Below, piece after piece: positions 26,323 through 35,505 of a stretch of 64,000 nucleotides of DNA. The number at the start of each line of letters is the position of its first letter. Positions within the stretch are counted from its first letter, which is position 1. Source of the DNA: CAVUFH01 sp963740835. GTDB lineage: Bacteria; Actinomycetota; Acidimicrobiia; IMCC26256; PALSA-610. The translations under genes were made by a program, and so were the position numbers. The stretch spans positions 1,116,001 to 1,180,000 of the forward strand of contig CAVUFH010000002.1 of NCBI GenBank assembly GCA_963740835.1. The letters run 5' to 3'. The notes below the pieces were generated by a model. It was not told the DNA's origin, did not search any database, and saw nothing but the letters and a program-made list of their open reading frames with translations.

Positions 26323-26787
26323 ATGACCGATGCTTGGATCGAGCACCTTTCCCTCGCCGAGTCCGTCTCGCTGCTTCGGGAGAGCACCTTCGGTCGCATC
26401 GCGTTCCTCATCGACGACTACCCAGTCGTGCTTCCGGTCAACTTCCGGCTCGCCACGCTGTACGGCAGGACGTGGATCGCGATCCGTACCCGGCCGGGCA
26501 ACGTGATCGACCACCAGGGCATGAAAGTTGCCTTCGAAGCCGACGGTGCCGACAGTGCCGACAGTGCCGAAAGTGCCGACGGGCAGCATCGACAAGGATG
26601 GTCTGTGCTCGTGCGCGGGACGCTCCAGCACGTCGACCCCGATGTCGCGGGAATTCGCGAGCGCTTCGATTCCGAGCCGTGGCTTTCCGCCGAACGGGAC
26701 GCCTGGCTCATCGTCGAGCCATACGCGATCACTGGTCGGCGGCTCGGTCCACGAACGCGTGAATGGGCGTTCCACATGCAGGCGTAG
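26323..26787 (+). CDS. Pyridoxamine 5'-phosphate oxidase-like split-barrel protein, paralogue
   Basis: 154 aa from ATG 26323 (MTDAWIEHLSLAESVSLL). It parallels the protein at 8252-8698 along its length: FGRIAFLIDDYPVVLPVNF, TWIAIRTRPGNVID, GWSVLVRGTLQHVDPDVAG, WLIVEPYAITGRRL. It differs by an insert of acidic triplets (ADG/ADS/AES) encoded by a 9-base tandem repeat. FMN or F420 binding is expected from the family. It follows the acyl-CoA synthetase by 145 bases and may be in the same transcript. Confidence 0.84.
   Translation: MTDAWIEHLSLAESVSLLRESTFGRIAFLIDDYPVVLPVNFRLATLYGRTWIAIRTRPGNVIDHQGMKVAFEADGADSADSAESADGQHRQGWSVLVRGTLQHVDPDVAGIRERFDSEPWLSAERDAWLIVEPYAITGRRLGPRTREWAFHMQA
26539..26583 (+). 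repeat. Five tandem 9-base units in a split-barrel gene
   Basis: GCCGACGGT, GCCGACAGT, GCCGACAGT, GCCGAAAGT and GCCGACGGG lie head to tail and encode ADG-ADS-ADS-AES-ADG. The paralogue at 8252 has only one or two such units at this place (IDSADEAHRQGW), so the array expanded by slippage after duplication, in frame. Confidence 0.85.
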
Positions 26788-26866
26788 CTCTCGCCGAGCG
26801 CGAACTTGGCCCGTGTGCCGAACTGTTCCGGCAGACTCGCCCAACCCGTCGACGGGCGTCGCCGCA

Positions 26867-28065
26867 CTATGGGGTTCGAATCCGCGTGACGATGCACGTG
26901 TAACCCGAACCCCAGTTGTCGCCCAGGTTGACGTCGTTGACACCAAGGATCACGGGCCCTTCCGCATCGTCGACGACAAGGTTCAACGCGGAACCAACGA
27001 CGAAGAAGGGGCCCGTCGATCCGATCCTCCCGACGAGACTGATGGGCGGGGCGTCGGGCACCGGCCATCCGATCCCGGCTGGATCCGTCCCCTTGCCGTC
27101 CGGCCCGACTCACCACCTGAGCGCCCGACGCCGACCCAGATCTGACCGAATGCCGCGACGAGCAGCCGGTCACCCTCCTCGACGGAGACCCCGGTCGCGA
27201 CGAGCCCGGTGCCGCCCGCGCCGAGGCCGGCACTGGGCGGGGCGCTGACGATCGCCGTAACGGCGGGAGGCCCGGGCGTGACGGGCGCGGCGCTTCCGAT
27301 GGATGGATACACGAAGGTGTCGACGAGCTGCCGGTTCGGATTTCTGATCCATGCGGTGTCACCCGCGTTGTTCCACACTGGAGCGCCGCGCTTCAAAGCG
27401 ATCTGAACGAACTGCGGGTCGGGCGGTACGCCGGGGCCCGTAAAGATCCGCAGGAACCTCCGCGCTCCCGATCCGGAGATCGGGTCGAGAGAAAACGAGG
27501 AACCGAATTCGAAGAGCTCGCGCGGCCCGCGTCGTGTCCGAAAGTCTCCGACATGACAACCTTGCAGCTCCAGTTTCGTGTCGGACACGTTGACGATCTC
27601 GACGAACTCGCCCGCGAGGTCAGGTCCGGGTGGGTTCGCGAAGACTCGAGTGATCTTGAGTGCGCCCGGACCGACGCCACCGGCGAAGTTTCCCTCGAGT
27701 GCAACGGTCACCGGAAAGCCGGGGATCCCGCTGCGAGCGGCGTCGTTGCGCACCATGTTTATGGTCATCTTCGCGTGGACCGGCGCGGTCGACGCGGGCG
27801 AGAAGGTCACCGGAACCGACATCGGAGGCTTGTACGGAGCAAACCCGACCGCGTGGGTCGAGCCCGAAGAAGCTGGAGGTGGCGCCGGATTGAGCAGCAC
27901 CCCGCTGCCTACTGTGCCGGGCCACGAGAAGCTGCTCCCGGCAGGGGGATCGGAGACGGTAACCCACACGTCTTCGCCCGTGACAGTCACCACCTGCACT
28001 TGGATCGGGGGCGACATGCCCACGCCTGTGAAGAACGTGAGCGCGGACGGAGAGACGGTCGCCAT
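26867..28065 (-). pseudogene. Ig-like / lamin-tail / PA-IL (LecA-like) lectin protein, frameshifted
   Basis: From ATG 28065 about 320 codons read as an Ig-like N-terminal region (MATVSPSALTFFTGVGMSPP), then a lamin-tail domain (ITRVFANPPGPDLAGEFVEI, VSDTKLELQGCHVGD), then the start of a PA-IL/LecA-like domain (VEEGDRLLVAAFGQIWVGVG). Near 27101-27106 the frame breaks. In the next frame the domain goes on as DGKGTDPAGIGWPVPDAPP, SLVGRIGSTGPFFVVGSALN and GVNDVNLGDNWGSGYTCIV, the last holding the Asn/Asp calcium-site pattern. One added base at the C-run would restore about 400 codons. No signal peptide is visible. Sugar binding is expected from the family; the frameshift may be real or a sequencing error. 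Confidence 0.75.
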
Positions 28066-28071
28066 TGCTCG

Positions 28072-28137
28072 TCACCCGCCCTTCTGGTCGCGCTTGCTCG
28101 TTCCGTCGACGTAGTCCTTCTGCGATGGTGCTGTCAT
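28072..28137 (-). CDS. 21-codon leader ORF, in frame with the lectin-like gene
   Basis: ATG 28137 has a perfect AAGGAG 7 bases upstream. The hydrophilic peptide begins MTAPSQKDYVDG and ends KRDQKGG at a TGA. The next in-frame codons are CGA, GCA and the ATG at 28065 that opens the lectin-like frame. The best ribosome site of the region therefore belongs to this short frame, not to the long one. Either it is a leader or coupling ORF, or the original start of the long gene followed by a nonsense mutation. Nothing else is seen in 28138-28286. Confidence 0.5.
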   Translation of the reverse strand: MTAPSQKDYVDGTSKRDQKGG

Positions 28138-28286
28138 GGCCGCGCTCCTTCGTGAAAAACCGGCGGTTCGTGTCCCGGTCGGGTGCTGCGAGGAGATCCG
28201 AGGCATCGCTGTCGAACGCGATGCCGCATCCACTGCTGGACTCCCTCACGATGACGGACGGAGAGGACGGTGTCGTGAGTAGCGGA

Positions 28287-28970
28287 CTACTCACGGGGCT
28301 CGGGGGAGGGCGAAGTGTCGTTCCGACGGTGCCAGAACAGAAGGTGAGTGACTCCGCTGGGGCTGGGCACCGCGTCGAGATGGAAGCGGTCGAGCAGCTC
28401 GGTGTGCGACTCCCACAGACGCTCGCCGCGCCCGATCTCGAACGGCGAGACCGCGAGGTGCATCGTGTCGACGAGATCGGCGTCGAGGAACTCGCGAATG
28501 GTCGCGACACCGCCACCGAGTCGCACGTCCTTGCCGTCTGCGGCCTCTCTCGCGTCGCGCAGCGCTTCGGCGGGCGTGGTGTTCAGGAAATGGAACGTCG
28601 TGTCGGAGAGCGCGTACGACGGACGCAGATGGTGGGTGAGAACGAAGACCGGAGTGTGGAACGGCGGCACGTCCCCCCACCACCCCTTCCAGTCGAGGTC
28701 GCTCCACGGCCCACGCTGAGGACCGAACTTGTTGCGACCCATGATCTCCGCCCCGATGTTGTTCGCGAAATCGCGCGTGAAGTAGTCGTCGAGTCCCCGG
28801 GTGCCGCCAGGATCGGTCCGGTTCACCCAGCTCGCAGTGGCACCCGCCCAACCGAACAGGTCTGCGGGATCCGCACCGTCCCCGAACGGACGCTCGAGAC
28901 GCTGGTTGACACCCGCGCCGAACCCGTCCCGCGTCACGTTGAAGCATTGCACCTTCAGCAGCTGCGACAT
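28287..28970 (-). CDS. Dihydrofolate reductase / RibD C-terminal family protein
   Basis: 227 aa from ATG 28970, with AGGAG 5 bases upstream. The fold is the RibD-C/DHFR type: NIGAEIMGRNKFGP (conserved GRxxY/F-like helix), WWGDVPPFHTPVFVLTHH, AADGKDVRLGGGVATIREFL (NADPH loop) and VDTMHLAVSPFEIGRGERLW. These stand-alone proteins are NADPH-dependent reductases of unknown substrate, common in actinobacteria, and not the essential DHFR. A second member at 47085 is frameshifted. Confidence 0.85.
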   Translation of the reverse strand: MSQLLKVQCFNVTRDGFGAGVNQRLERPFGDGADPADLFGWAGATASWVNRTDPGGTRGLDDYFTRDFANNIGAEIMGRNKFGPQRGPWSDLDWKGWWGDVPPFHTPVFVLTHHLRPSYALSDTTFHFLNTTPAEALRDAREAADGKDVRLGGGVATIREFLDADLVDTMHLAVSPFEIGRGERLWESHTELLDRFHLDAVPSPSGVTHLLFWHRRNDTSPSPEPRE

Positions 28971-29140
28971 GGCTGCTCCTCCCGGGCCATGAGCAGATCG
29001 TTCCTGCTCGCGTTCATCACCCGTAGGTCGGAGCGCGCGGCCTGATCTCGACACCCGCCGAGCAACGTTGACAGTCGGTGACCGGGTTTCCTCCGTACGG
29101 TTCCGAGGAACGTGAACTGCAACCGAACCGGAGGCGCGCC

Positions 29141-29986
29141 ATGTTCGAACGGACTTCCTATCCTGCCGGCGTCCCGTGCTGGATCGAGACGATGCAGCCC
29201 GATCCCGAGGCCGCGGCTGCGTTCTACAGCGAGCTGTTCGGGTGGAAGTGCGAGAACCGCATACCGGATGATGCCGGGGGTTTGTACTGGATCGCGCAGT
29301 TGCACAACCTCGATGTTGCCGCGATCGGCGGTCCGTCCGCACCCGATACCCCGGTCGCGTGGAACACCTACACCGCCGTCACCAGCGTGGAGGAGACGGC
29401 GAAGAAGGTACAGGCGGCCGGCGGCACGGTGCTCACCGAGCCGGTCGACGCGATGGACGCCGGCCGCTACGCGACCTTCGCCGATCCCGAAGGCGCGACG
29501 TTCTCGATCTGGCAGGCCAGACGAACGATCGGCGCGCAGCTCGTCAACGAGCCCGGCACGTGGAACTTCAGCGAGCTGAACACGCGCGACCGAGAGGCCG
29601 CTGCCGCCTTCTACGGCGCGGTGTTCGGATGGGAAGAGGAATCCTTTTCGCTGGGCGATTCTGAATTCGCGATCTTCAAGCTGCCCGGCTACGGCGCGTT
29701 CCTCATGCAGAACAACCCCGACCTTCAGGGGAACGTCGAAGCGGACGGCGCACCCGGCGGCTTCATCGATGCGGTCACGTTGATCCAGTCGCTGACCGAC
29801 GACGAACCGGCGCACTGGAGCGTCACGTTCGCGACCGACGACGCGGACGCAGCGGCATCGCGCGCCGAGAAGCACGGTGGGACCGTCCTCGTGCCGCCGT
29901 TCGACGCGGAGCCCATCCGCATGACCGTGCTCTGCGACCCGCAGGGCGCGCGGTTCGCGGCGAGCAAGTACCAGCCAAGTCAGTAG
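29141..29986 (+). CDS. Two-domain VOC protein
   Basis: 281 aa from ATG 29141 (MFERTSYPAGVPCWIETM), with GGAGG 6 bases upstream. Two full VOC units lie in tandem: unit 1 at about 10-125 (PDPEAAAAFYSELFGWKCEN ... YATFADPEGATFSIWQ), unit 2 at about 140-275 (TRDREAAAAFYGAVFGWEEE ... VLCDPQGARFAASKY). The repeat AAAAFY(S/G)xxFGW shows the internal duplication. The family includes glyoxalase-like lyases and hydroxylases and many unknowns. The gene is convergent with the P-type ATPase gene. Confidence 0.87.
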   Translation: MFERTSYPAGVPCWIETMQPDPEAAAAFYSELFGWKCENRIPDDAGGLYWIAQLHNLDVAAIGGPSAPDTPVAWNTYTAVTSVEETAKKVQAAGGTVLTEPVDAMDAGRYATFADPEGATFSIWQARRTIGAQLVNEPGTWNFSELNTRDREAAAAFYGAVFGWEEESFSLGDSEFAIFKLPGYGAFLMQNNPDLQGNVEADGAPGGFIDAVTLIQSLTDDEPAHWSVTFATDDADAAASRAEKHGGTVLVPPFDAEPIRMTVLCDPQGARFAASKYQPSQ

Positions 29987-30003
29987 CCGGGAGTCAGGCT
30001 CGG

Positions 30004-32757
30004 TCAGGTTGTAGCCGCTGCGGCAAGGTCGAGCGTGTCGTGTCGTGCGCCGCGCCGGCGGGCAATCAGCTTGCCCAACTCCCACAGGACGAACAACGCG
30101 GCTGCGGGTGCGAGCGCGAGGAACCACTGCTCGGGCGTGAGTCTCACGGTGCCCAGCACGCTCGACAGTGCCCCACCGCGACTCGCCAGAATCGCGACGA
30201 ACAGTTCACCCAGCACCACGAGGTTCAGGGTCCAGTTGTCGAACGTGCTCTGTTGGAACGTTGTCTCGGTCTGGCTGCGGGACTGGTAGGCCGTGACGAA
30301 CAGCGCCAAGGCGAACGCGGTCAGGGCAATCGTCGAACCGATCGCCACGCTGCCGTACTCGCGGTTGCCCCACCAGATGAGCGTGTCGAGGCAGACGGCG
30401 ATGAACACACCGACGAGGCCGACGGTGGTCATCACCGCGCCGGTCATGATCGCGGTGTCTCGTGGCCGCGGCCGTCTGAGCATCAGGCCGGGGGCTTCCT
30501 TGTCCATCCCGAGCGTGACGCCGATCGGAGCGGTCACCGCGAAGTTGATCCAGAGGATCTGCGCCGCGGAGAACGGTTGTCCGGCCGCGATGTTGAGGAT
30601 GCTCGCCACCAGGAAGGTCACCACGTACGCCAGAAGGACGACGAGCATGAAGCGGATGTACTTCATCAGGTCGTCGTAGAGCGCGCGTCCCACGTGCACG
30701 GCGCGCACGATGGTCGCGAAGTTGTCGTCGGTGAGGATCATGCGGCCGGCGTTCTTCGCCACTTCGGTACCGGTTCCCATCGCGATCCCGATGTCGGCGG
30801 CCTTGATTGCCGGGGCGTCGTTCACGCCGTCACCCGTCATGGCCACGACGTTGTTCTTCTTCTGCAGCGTCTTCACGATGAGCACCTTGTGCTCCGGGGC
30901 AACGCGGCCGACCACGCCGATCGTGTCGATGCGGCTGAGCTGCTCGTCCTCGGACAGTGCGGCGAAGTCGGCCCCGAGAATCGCTTCTCCTGGGATGCCG
31001 AGTTGCTCGGCGATGGCGGCGCCGGTCACGACGTCGTCCCCGGTCACCATCCGGACCTGGATGTTGGCCCGCAGCGCGTCGGCCACCGCCGCTTTGGACT
31101 CCTCGCGTGGCGGGTCGATCATCCCCACGAGGCTGGTCATCTGCAGGTCGTGCAGGAGGCCGAGCAGGTCGCCGTCAGGGTCGAACTGCGCCGGGTCGAG
31201 GTCCTTGGTCGCCGCGGCCATGACTCGCAACCCGGTCTTTCCCATTCGGGTCTCGTGGGTCTCCGCGCGGTGCTTGAGATCGTCGGTCCACGGCACACAC
31301 GTGCCACCGGACAGCGCGGTCGCGGCGCGTCCCATCACGGCCGGCGCGGCGCCCTTGACATAGCAGCGGATGACGGCCTGGCCGGACGCGCTCGTCATCT
31401 CGTGGAACGTCGCCATCAGTTTGTAGGTGGGATCGAATGCGAGCGTGGCCAGCCGCGGGTGGCGGGTCCGGGTCTCCTCGACATCAACGTCGGCCTTGTG
31501 GCCCAAGATCAGCAGCGCGCCCTCGGTCGGGTCGCCCACGACCTTGCCGTCCACGAGCTTGGCGTCGTTGGCCATGAGAAACGGCACGATGGCGTCCTCG
31601 ATCGAGTCGCTGGATCCGGCGGCATGCTTCACCGAACCCTCGAGCTCGTAGCCGATGCCCGAGATCGTGAACCGGTCGGTGGGGTCGACGACCTCGACGA
31701 CCGTCACCTGGTTCATCGTCAGCGTGCCGGTCTTGTCGGAGTTGATCGCGGAGGTCGACCCCAGCGTCTCGACCGACCCGAGGTCCTTGACGACCGCGTT
31801 GTGACGGGCGAGGTTCTGCGATCCGGCCGAGAGGATCGTCTGCAGGATCGTCGGCATCGCCTCGGGAATCGCGGCGATCGCCAGCGCGATCGCCGTGGTG
31901 AACACGACGTCGAGGGCTTGGTCTCGCGCCAGCCCCAGGCCGAACATGATCGCCATGGTGATGCCGGCGGCGCCCGCGATCCACAACGTCAAGGTGTCCA
32001 ACTGCCTCATCAGCGGGGTCTTCTCGAGCGGCTTGGCCGCCAGCATCCCCGCGATCTTGCCCACCTCGGTGTCGGCTGCAGTCCCGGTGACGAGCACGAC
32101 GGCGCTGCCATGGGTGACCGGGGTGCTGCTGAACGCCATGTTCGACTGGTCACCGACACCGACGCCCGCCTGAGGGAGGGCGGTCGCATCTTTGGCCGCC
32201 GGTGTGCTCTCCCCGGTCAAGGCCGACTCGTCGATCTGCAACGACGCGGCGTCGATGATCCGGCCGTCGGCGGGCACCTCGTCACCTGCGGTCAACAACA
32301 CGACGTCGCCGACGACCACGTCCTGCGCGGGGATGCTCGACTCGGTGCCGTCACGGCGCACCCGTGCGGACTCCTGCATCATCGACTTCAACGCGTTCAT
32401 CGCGCTCTCGGCCTTGCCTTGCTGACGCAGTCCGACCACCGCGTTCAGGACCGTGATCAGGAAGACCACCAGCGCGGTGCTGAACTCCCCGATCACGAGA
32501 GACAGCGCGGCCGCGGCGACCAGGATCACCTGCATGTAGTTGCGGTACTGGTCGAGGAACAGTCGCCACCCGGGGACTGGCTGCTCCGCGGGGAGTTCGT
32601 TGGGTCCGTTGGCGGTCAGTCGGCTGGCGGCTTCGGCCGACGACAGCCCCGCCGTCGGATCGACGCTCAGCCGTTGCGCCACCTCGTCAACGCTCAACGC
32701 GTACCAGCTCGGCGCCTCCGCGCCTGAAGGAGCAACCGCGGTCGTCGGGTCAGCCAT
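30004..32757 (-). CDS. Cation-transporting P-type ATPase (P2-type)
   Basis: 917 aa; the ATG has GAGGAG 7 bases upstream. The N-terminal cation-ATPase domain is followed by actuator TGES (181-184), the M4 motif IPEAMP (297-302, variant of PEGLP), phosphorylation site Asp341 in INSDKTGTLTMNQ, KGAAP for ATP binding, MTGDGVNDAP in the hinge and about ten membrane segments. The overall pattern fits P2A/P2B-like Ca, Mn or Na/K transporters; the altered M4 makes the ion uncertain. It is the last gene of a minus-strand run after PPK2, SulP and GH15. Confidence 0.93.
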   Translation of the reverse strand: MADPTTAVAPSGAEAPSWYALSVDEVAQRLSVDPTAGLSSAEAASRLTANGPNELPAEQPVPGWRLFLDQYRNYMQVILVAAAALSLVIGEFSTALVVFLITVLNAVVGLRQQGKAESAMNALKSMMQESARVRRDGTESSIPAQDVVVGDVVLLTAGDEVPADGRIIDAASLQIDESALTGESTPAAKDATALPQAGVGVGDQSNMAFSSTPVTHGSAVVLVTGTAADTEVGKIAGMLAAKPLEKTPLMRQLDTLTLWIAGAAGITMAIMFGLGLARDQALDVVFTTAIALAIAAIPEAMPTILQTILSAGSQNLARHNAVVKDLGSVETLGSTSAINSDKTGTLTMNQVTVVEVVDPTDRFTISGIGYELEGSVKHAAGSSDSIEDAIVPFLMANDAKLVDGKVVGDPTEGALLILGHKADVDVEETRTRHPRLATLAFDPTYKLMATFHEMTSASGQAVIRCYVKGAAPAVMGRAATALSGGTCVPWTDDLKHRAETHETRMGKTGLRVMAAATKDLDPAQFDPDGDLLGLLHDLQMTSLVGMIDPPREESKAAVADALRANIQVRMVTGDDVVTGAAIAEQLGIPGEAILGADFAALSEDEQLSRIDTIGVVGRVAPEHKVLIVKTLQKKNNVVAMTGDGVNDAPAIKAADIGIAMGTGTEVAKNAGRMILTDDNFATIVRAVHVGRALYDDLMKYIRFMLVVLLAYVVTFLVASILNIAAGQPFSAAQILWINFAVTAPIGVTLGMDKEAPGLMLRRPRPRDTAIMTGAVMTTVGLVGVFIAVCLDTLIWWGNREYGSVAIGSTIALTAFALALFVTAYQSRSQTETTFQQSTFDNWTLNLVVLGELFVAILASRGGALSSVLGTVRLTPEQWFLALAPAAALFVLWELGKLIARRRGARHDTLDLAAAATT

Positions 32758-32826
32758 TGCAGATCTCCTCGGTCCCGGCCCGCAACGCGATCGCGCGCGG
32801 ACGAAAGCTCCCAACGATCGACGGCC

Positions 32827-33729
32827 TCAGAACGGCGTCGGGATGTACTTCCACGCGTAGGTCGGCTCCTGGTAGCCGTCCGGGCGCTGCCGCTTGGGAA
32901 GCTCGACGACCTTGGTGGGAAGCGGCTCGTAGGGAATCTGGCTGAGCAGGTGGGTGATGATGTTCAGCCGGGCTCGCTTCTTGTCGTCGGTGTGCGCCAG
33001 ATACCACGGAGCCCAGCCGGTGTCGGTCGCCTCGATCATCGCGTCGCGCGCGCGGCTGTAGTCGTACCAGTGGGTGTAGGACTTCAGGTCCATCGGGGAC
33101 AGCTTCCAGACCTTGCGGCCGTCGTGGATGCGACTCTCCAAGCGGCGGGTCTGCTCGTCGGCACTGACTTCCAACCAGTACTTGATCAGGATGATCCCGG
33201 AGTCGACCATGAGCCGCTCGAACGCGGGGACGACATCGAGGAACTTCTCGGTCTCGTCCGGCGTGCAGAACCCCATCACCCGCTCGACCCCAGCGCGGTT
33301 GTACCAACTCCGATCGAAGATTACGACCTCTCCCCCGGCGGGGAGGTGCGGCAGATATCGCTGCACGTACATCTGGGACTTCTCTCGCTCCGTGGGCGCG
33401 GCCAGCGCGACATGGTGGAAGACCCGAGGGCTCACTCGCTCGGTGATCCGCTGGATGGTGCCTCCCTTGCCCGCGGTGTCGCGGCCCTCGAAGACGATGC
33501 AGATCTTGGCTCCGGTCGCGACCACCCACTGCTGCATCGCCACCAGTTCGGCCTGCAACACGCGCATCTCCCGCTCGTACGCCTTGCGCTTCATCCGTCC
33601 GTCATCCTGAGCGCCAACCCCAGGGCCGACGTCTCCCGCCTCGGGGCCGTCTGCAGACTTCGGGCGCTTCGCTGAGGGTGTTGCTTGCGTGCCGCGCTTG
33701 TCCTTGTGCTTCTTCGCCACGGTCGTCAT
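32827..33729 (-). CDS. ppk2: Polyphosphate kinase 2 family protein
   Basis: 300 aa. A hydrophilic N-terminus of about 45 residues precedes a single PPK2 domain with Walker A FEGRDTAGKGG (80-90), Walker B region VVIFDRSWYNRAGVE (135-149) and the lid EREKSQMYVQRY. The C-terminal block is KRARLNIITHLL. The enzyme transfers phosphate between polyphosphate and nucleoside mono- or diphosphates. Whether it makes ATP/GTP from ADP/GDP (class I) or phosphorylates AMP (class II) is not settled by eye. It lies between SulP and P-type ATPase genes on the same strand (69-81 base gaps), probably one operon. Confidence 0.93.
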   Translation of the reverse strand: MTTVAKKHKDKRGTQATPSAKRPKSADGPEAGDVGPGVGAQDDGRMKRKAYEREMRVLQAELVAMQQWVVATGAKICIVFEGRDTAGKGGTIQRITERVSPRVFHHVALAAPTEREKSQMYVQRYLPHLPAGGEVVIFDRSWYNRAGVERVMGFCTPDETEKFLDVVPAFERLMVDSGIILIKYWLEVSADEQTRRLESRIHDGRKVWKLSPMDLKSYTHWYDYSRARDAMIEATDTGWAPWYLAHTDDKKRARLNIITHLLSQIPYEPLPTKVVELPKRQRPDGYQEPTYAWKYIPTPF

Positions 33730-33810
33730 TTCCTCCCGACGTTCATTCGACCATGCCAGCTTCGCAGCCGACCCAGGCTCGAAGGCAAGTCGCGTCGTAG
33801 GCTTCGCCCA

Positions 33811-35505
33811 TCACGTTTCCTCTCGGATCGCGGCGAGTGCACCGTCGACGCTCGGGTAGAAGTGCTCGGCGTCGAGCGCCTCGAACAGGCCGTAGCGCTC
33901 GACGAGATCCTGGAGCCGGTCACGCATCTCGACGAACGCCATGTGGATCCCCTGCGCGTTGAGCTCCCGGTCGAGTTGGTCGATCATGCCGGCGCCGGTG
34001 ACGTCGATGTCGGTGATCGCTTCGCATTCGATCACGACCCACGCCGGCTGGCGCGTGCGCACGAGCGCGCGGATCTGGCGCCGGAACGCACCCGCGTTCG
34101 CGAAGAACAGAGGCGCCTCCCACCGGTAGACGACGATGCTGGGCTCCTCGCGCGCGTCTTCGTAGTACTCCACGGAGTGCCAGCCGTCGAGGCCGTCGAC
34201 GCGCCCGAGCACCGCACCGTGGGGCCACCAGCTCCGCCGGAAGAACATCAAGATGGCGAGCACGATCGCGATCGCGATGCCCTGCAGCACACCGAGCACG
34301 ATCACCGCGAGTGACGCGGTGAGCGAGAGCACGAGCGCGGATCGCCGGACGCTCGCGTAGCGCCGCAGGGCGCCCAGGTTGAGCAGTGACAGCGCGGCCG
34401 CGATCACGACCGCAGCGAGCGCCGACTGCGGGAGGTCGGCGAGCAGCGACTGGAAGAAGACGAGCAGCACCGCCACGAGACCCGCGCCGACCACGCCGGT
34501 CAGCTGGCTCTTCGCGCCGGACTGCTCGGCGACCGCCGTGCGCGACCCGCTCGTCGACACTGCGAACCCCTGCAGGAACCCGGCGGTCAGGTTGGCCGCA
34601 CCGATTCCGAGCATCTCCTGATCGGGGTCGACCTCGTCACCGCGCCGGGCTGCGAACGCGGCCGACGTCGCGATCGTGTCCGTGAGCGATACGAGCGTGA
34701 TACCGATCGCCGCGATGAGCAGCGGCCAAACGTCGTCGACCGACGTCCACGGCACGGTCGGCTTCGGGAACCCGCTCGGTAGCGTGCCGACCGTGTTGAT
34801 CGTGTCCGACAGCCCGAGCACCGCGGAGATCGCGGTCGCGCCGACAACCGCGACAAGCACCGCGGGCACCTTCCGCGTGATGCGCGGCAGACCGAGCAAC
34901 ACGACGAGCACACCGACGCCGACCGCGAGCGCGGCTCCTTCGGTCTTGTCGAGGTTCTCGAAGAAGGCGACGACCTCGCCGCCGAAGGAGCTGGCGTCGG
35001 TCGAGAACCCGAACAGCTTGGGCAGCTGGCCGACCAGGATCGTGATTGCCAGTCCGTTCATGTAGCCGACCTGCACCTCGCTCGAGAGCAGGTCAGCGAT
35101 GAAGCCCAACTTGCCGAGCCCCATCGCGATCTCGATGAGCCCGACGAACAATGCGAGCATTCCGGCGAGCGCGACTCTGGTCGGTATGTCTCCGGGGGCG
35201 GCGAGCGGCACGATCGCCGCGAAGATCAGCGGCGACACCGACGAGTCGGGGCCGAGGACGAGCACGCGCGACGGCCCGAAGATCGCGTAGCCGGCGAGGC
35301 AGCCGATCGTGGTGTACAGCCCGTACACAGCCGGGAGCCCGGCCAGCTCGGAGTACGCCATGCCCTGGGGCACGAGGATCGCGGCGAGCACGAGCCCGGC
35401 GACCAGGTCCGGCCGCAGCCAGGAACGGTCGTAGCCGCGGATGACCCGCAGACCCGGGATGTATCGCAGCACCGCCCCGCCCCGCCCTGGGTTCGCGGTG
35501 GTCAT
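33811..35505 (-). CDS. SulP-family anion transporter with STAS domain
   Basis: 564 aa. The N-terminal domain begins YIPGLRVIRGYDRSWLRPDL and VLAAILVPQGMAYSELAGLP, the classical SulP opening, and has about 12-14 membrane segments. Residues 440-555 form a cytosolic STAS domain (WVVIECEAITDIDVTGAGMI). SulP proteins carry sulfate, bicarbonate or other anions with proton or sodium. The start codon overlaps the stop of the GH15 gene (ATGA), so the two are translationally coupled. The ion is not known. Confidence 0.92.
   Translation of the reverse strand: MTTANPGRGGAVLRYIPGLRVIRGYDRSWLRPDLVAGLVLAAILVPQGMAYSELAGLPAVYGLYTTIGCLAGYAIFGPSRVLVLGPDSSVSPLIFAAIVPLAAPGDIPTRVALAGMLALFVGLIEIAMGLGKLGFIADLLSSEVQVGYMNGLAITILVGQLPKLFGFSTDASSFGGEVVAFFENLDKTEGAALAVGVGVLVVLLGLPRITRKVPAVLVAVVGATAISAVLGLSDTINTVGTLPSGFPKPTVPWTSVDDVWPLLIAAIGITLVSLTDTIATSAAFAARRGDEVDPDQEMLGIGAANLTAGFLQGFAVSTSGSRTAVAEQSGAKSQLTGVVGAGLVAVLLVFFQSLLADLPQSALAAVVIAAALSLLNLGALRRYASVRRSALVLSLTASLAVIVLGVLQGIAIAIVLAILMFFRRSWWPHGAVLGRVDGLDGWHSVEYYEDAREEPSIVVYRWEAPLFFANAGAFRRQIRALVRTRQPAWVVIECEAITDIDVTGAGMIDQLDRELNAQGIHMAFVEMRDRLQDLVERYGLFEALDAEHFYPSVDGALAAIREET

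Noticed and set aside
28072..28074. Selenocysteine or programmed readthrough at the TGA before the lectin-like gene
   Set aside because: No SECIS-like hairpin is visible right after the TGA, and the second lesion further on (frameshift) favours decay or sequence error. Kept only as a remote option.
30040..32727. Open frame of almost 900 codons antisense to the P-type ATPase gene
   Set aside because: High-GC DNA leaves the frame opposite the third codon position open. The product is His/Arg/Asp-rich without any motif, and the ATPase on the other strand is complete.
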